Source: Desulfobacteraceae bacterium (GTDB lineage: Bacteria; Desulfobacterota; DSM-4660; Desulfatiglandales; Desulfatiglandaceae). From it: 7,077 bases of DNA. The position numbers were made by a program, and so were the translations under genes. The notes beneath the pieces are model-generated. The model was not told the origin of the DNA. It ran no database searches and saw nothing but the letters and a program-made list of their open reading frames with translations. Where the stretch lies: contig DAOWOF010000122.1 of assembly GCA_030642205.1 (NCBI GenBank), forward strand, positions 1 to 7,077, read 5' to 3'. Positions 5,694-7,077 of the stretch are shown here, piece after piece. Every line of letters begins with the position of its first letter. Position 1 is the first letter of the stretch.

Positions 5694-6842
5694 ATGGATT
5701 TTACGAAGCCTAAACATATCCTTTTTTTAATATTTATACCCTTTCTTCTTTGCGTTTCAGAAACGATTTGGGCTGTGGAGTTAAAGTCCTTTGGGCAGAT
5801 AATCCTTAAAGAAGAATTTGATGATAATATTACTTTTACCGCTAACAAAAAAAAGGAAGATATTGTTTCAATAATCAACCCTTCCTTGAACCTTGATTAT
5901 AATACTGAGATTTTAACCTTGAGCTCAAAGATCGATTTTTCTGTTTTCCGTTACGCAGAGGAAAAAGCCCTTGATACAGAACGAGAATATTTTGAAACCA
6001 CAGGGATATATAACTTAGGGGAGAGGCTGCAAATAAAGGGCAATTGTAACATCTTGAAGGATACAACTCTTGAATCCGAGTTGGAAGAGACAGGAATGGT
6101 TGACTTCAGGGAGGATCGAAAGCGTTTTAATATAGGTGCTGGCCTGATTTACAAGAGCTCAACTGTCTCGGATGTATCTTTTGATCTTGCTTACCGGTCA
6201 ACAGATTATGATGATATTTCCTCCGTAGACTACGATCAAATATCCTTTTCTCTATACTATAATATCCAGATGAAAAATCAGTTGAATATGTTTACGCTTA
6301 AGCCATCTTTTTTAAATATAGATTCCGATCTTAATAAGGTTAAGAATAATTCCCTTTCGTTGGGGTGGCTGCATAACTTCAATAAGACTTCACAACTGAC
6401 GACCTTTATAGGAGTCCGGTATACTGAAATATGTATGAAAATGGAGTCGCAATCGAATCCTGATCATAATGAATGGGGAGTTGTAACTGATATTAATTTT
6501 GTCAAGACAGGGGAACTCTTTTCTTTTAGACTTGGATATAATAATAATCTTAGCTATAATTCTTATGGAGAGGCCATCCAAAGGAAAAGGTATGATTGCA
6601 TTCTGAGGACGACAATCGGTCATCGTTTAAGTGCCAGCGTATCAGGGAATATTTACAGAACTGAAGCAGAGGGATCATTATCTCGTACTAATAGAAGGTA
6701 TTATCATTTGAGATCTGCGCTCAGATATAATCTTACTGCGGCATATATTTTAGAACTAGGCTATAGCTATGGAAAACAGAAGAATAAAGAATTATTAGAA
6801 AATCCTGAATTTGATCGTAGCCGTGGCTTGTTCTTAATTTGA
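5694..6842 (+). CDS. Outer-membrane beta-barrel protein (BBP2-like), probable 3' frameshift
   Basis: A 382-residue protein with a signal peptide (1-27, hydrophobic ILFLIFIPFLLCV, cleavage likely after Ala27 in TIWA). The rest consists of alternating polar/hydrophobic strands typical of an outer-membrane barrel. The first mature segment, including LKEEFDDNITFTANKKKEDIVSIINPSL (written here in shortened sense as DDN-then-EDI-then-NPSL), follows the pattern of BBP2/PEP-CTERM-system barrel proteins. These accompany Wza-type proteins in polysaccharide export loci. No strong ribosome binding site precedes the ATG at 5694; it lies 58 bases after the export gene, so co-transcription is likely. The product ends FDRSRGLFLI, lacking a complete final strand. 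A one-base shift near 6824 would continue as LVLNLNFPIIDS to a TAG at 6863-6865, giving a proper amphipathic last strand. Either the gene has a recent one-base deletion or the sequence carries an error. Confidence 0.8.
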   Translation: MDFTKPKHILFLIFIPFLLCVSETIWAVELKSFGQIILKEEFDDNITFTANKKKEDIVSIINPSLNLDYNTEILTLSSKIDFSVFRYAEEKALDTEREYFETTGIYNLGERLQIKGNCNILKDTTLESELEETGMVDFREDRKRFNIGAGLIYKSSTVSDVSFDLAYRSTDYDDISSVDYDQISFSLYYNIQMKNQLNMFTLKPSFLNIDSDLNKVKNNSLSLGWLHNFNKTSQLTTFIGVRYTEICMKMESQSNPDHNEWGVVTDINFVKTGELFSFRLGYNNNLSYNSYGEAIQRKRYDCILRTTIGHRLSASVSGNIYRTEAEGSLSRTNRRYYHLRSALRYNLTAAYILELGYSYGKQKNKELLENPEFDRSRGLFLI

Positions 6843-6865
6843 ATTTTCCCATAATTGATAGTTAG
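6824..6865 (+). other. Out-of-frame continuation encoding the likely last beta-strand
   Basis: In the frame one base back from the barrel gene, codons 6824-6862 read WLVLNLNFPIIDS, followed by TAG at 6863-6865. The alternating L/V/L/N/L/N/F pattern fits a barrel-closing strand directly after the DRSR turn, whereas the in-frame reading stops after five more residues. The stop of this frame coincides with the first bases of the inverted-repeat element that follows. Confidence 0.5.
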
Positions 6866-6981
6866 TGTCTGAATGAAAATTTATGGTTTTCGAAGTCTGC
6901 ACTTAGCTTGTCAAGGTCAAGGATTAAAATTTGAGATTGACGCAGAAATTGGGGAAATTAGCAGTTTTCGTTCAGAAACTA
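6863..6981. repeat. 119-base element bounded by 19-base inverted repeats (MITE-like)
   Basis: The left end TAGTGTCTGAATGAAAATT (6863-6881) pairs with the right end AGTTTTCGTTCAGAAACTA (6963-6981). Of 19 positions, 16 are Watson-Crick pairs, 2 are G-T and 1 is a mismatch, far beyond chance. The outermost bases are TA at both ends, as expected for elements that insert at TA, but this is only suggestive. The interior has no coding capacity. It contains a tandem TCAAGG pair (6911-6922) and further short complementary pieces (TCTGC 6896-6900 with GCAGA 6942-6946; GTCA 6910-6913 with TGAC 6938-6941). It may be a non-autonomous miniature transposable element or a structured intergenic repeat. Confidence 0.55.
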
Positions 6982-6987
6982 TCTAAA

Positions 6988-7000
6988 GCGGGGTACCCGC
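6988..7000. repeat. Small GC-rich hairpin
   Basis: GCGGG (6988-6992) and CCCGC (6996-7000) pair around a 3-base loop, 6 bases after the inverted-repeat element. It is strikingly GC-rich for the surroundings. No T-run follows, so it is not a standard intrinsic terminator. Confidence 0.35.
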
Positions 7001-7047
7001 AGCCCAAAAATGAAGTTGTAGGAGTCAGTTTATCAGTTGTCAGCACT

Positions 7048-7052
7048 GGAGG
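7048..7052 (+). promoter_or_regulatory. Strong ribosome binding site before a possible TTG start
   Basis: GGAGG lies 5 bases before a TTG at 7058. This is the best Shine-Dalgarno match in the window and is the main reason to suspect a gene starting at its edge. Confidence 0.45.
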
Positions 7053-7057
7053 TTATT

Positions 7058-7077
7058 TTGAAATTTGAGGATTTGGA
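7058..7077 (+). CDS. Possible start of a new gene (four-helix-bundle protein?), cut by window end
   Basis: After the GGAGG site, a TTG start would give MKFEDL followed by a seventh codon cut by the window end. The frame is closed upstream by a TAG at 7019-7021, and no ATG lies between. MKFEDLE-type N-termini are common in the four-helix-bundle (S23, 23S rRNA intervening-sequence protein) family, and such genes often lie in intergenic repeat surroundings. Only six full residues are visible, so both the gene and the family are tentative. Confidence 0.3.

Noticed and set aside
5669..5713. 14-codon frame overlapping the barrel start
   Set aside because: Too short, no ribosome binding site, and out of frame with the signal peptide that clearly starts at 5694.

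Overview
The window looks like chromosomal DNA of a Gram-negative anaerobe. The best inference is a sulfate-reducer-like member of the Desulfobacterota (former Deltaproteobacteria). This rests on a four-subunit 2-oxoacid:ferredoxin oxidoreductase followed by a tandem-ACT protein, a COG2187-type APH-fold kinase, an outer-membrane polysaccharide export pair, and an AT-rich composition judged by eye. All confident genes are on the + strand. No rRNA, tRNA, CRISPR array or complete insertion sequence was seen.

Layout. (1) Positions 1-659 hold the 3' part of an aminoglycoside-phosphotransferase-fold protein whose 5' end lies outside the window. (2) Positions 660-1085 are non-coding, with a 13-bp stem-loop, a second inverted repeat and weak promoter candidates. 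(3) Positions 1086-4250 form a compact operon: 2[4Fe-4S] ferredoxin (delta), alpha, TPP-binding beta, gamma, and a double-ACT protein. This is a VOR/KOR-type oxidoreductase, which interconverts a branched-chain (or other) 2-oxoacid and an acyl-CoA using ferredoxin. The ACT protein is joined to gamma by a TAATG overlap and is the likely amino-acid-sensing partner. (4) Positions 4251-4882 are a 632-base gap without a convincing gene but with a run of stem-loops between about 4403 and 4628. (5) Positions 4883-6842 hold a Wza-type periplasmic/outer-membrane polysaccharide export protein and a BBP2-like outer-membrane beta-barrel protein. This pair is typical of the start of exopolysaccharide (often exosortase-linked) loci. 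(6) Positions 6843-7077 hold a 119-base element bounded by near-perfect 19-base inverted repeats, then a small GC-rich hairpin, then a possible start of a new gene with a strong ribosome binding site.

Most of the protein content is recognisable and not new. The observations most worth a second look are the apparent one-base frameshift that removes the last beta-strand of the barrel protein, the MITE-like inverted-repeat element abutting that same 3' end, the clustered stem-loops at 4403-4628, and the 89-base gap inside an otherwise overlapping oxidoreductase operon, where another frame reads as plausible protein. No wholly new system could be demonstrated from this sequence alone.
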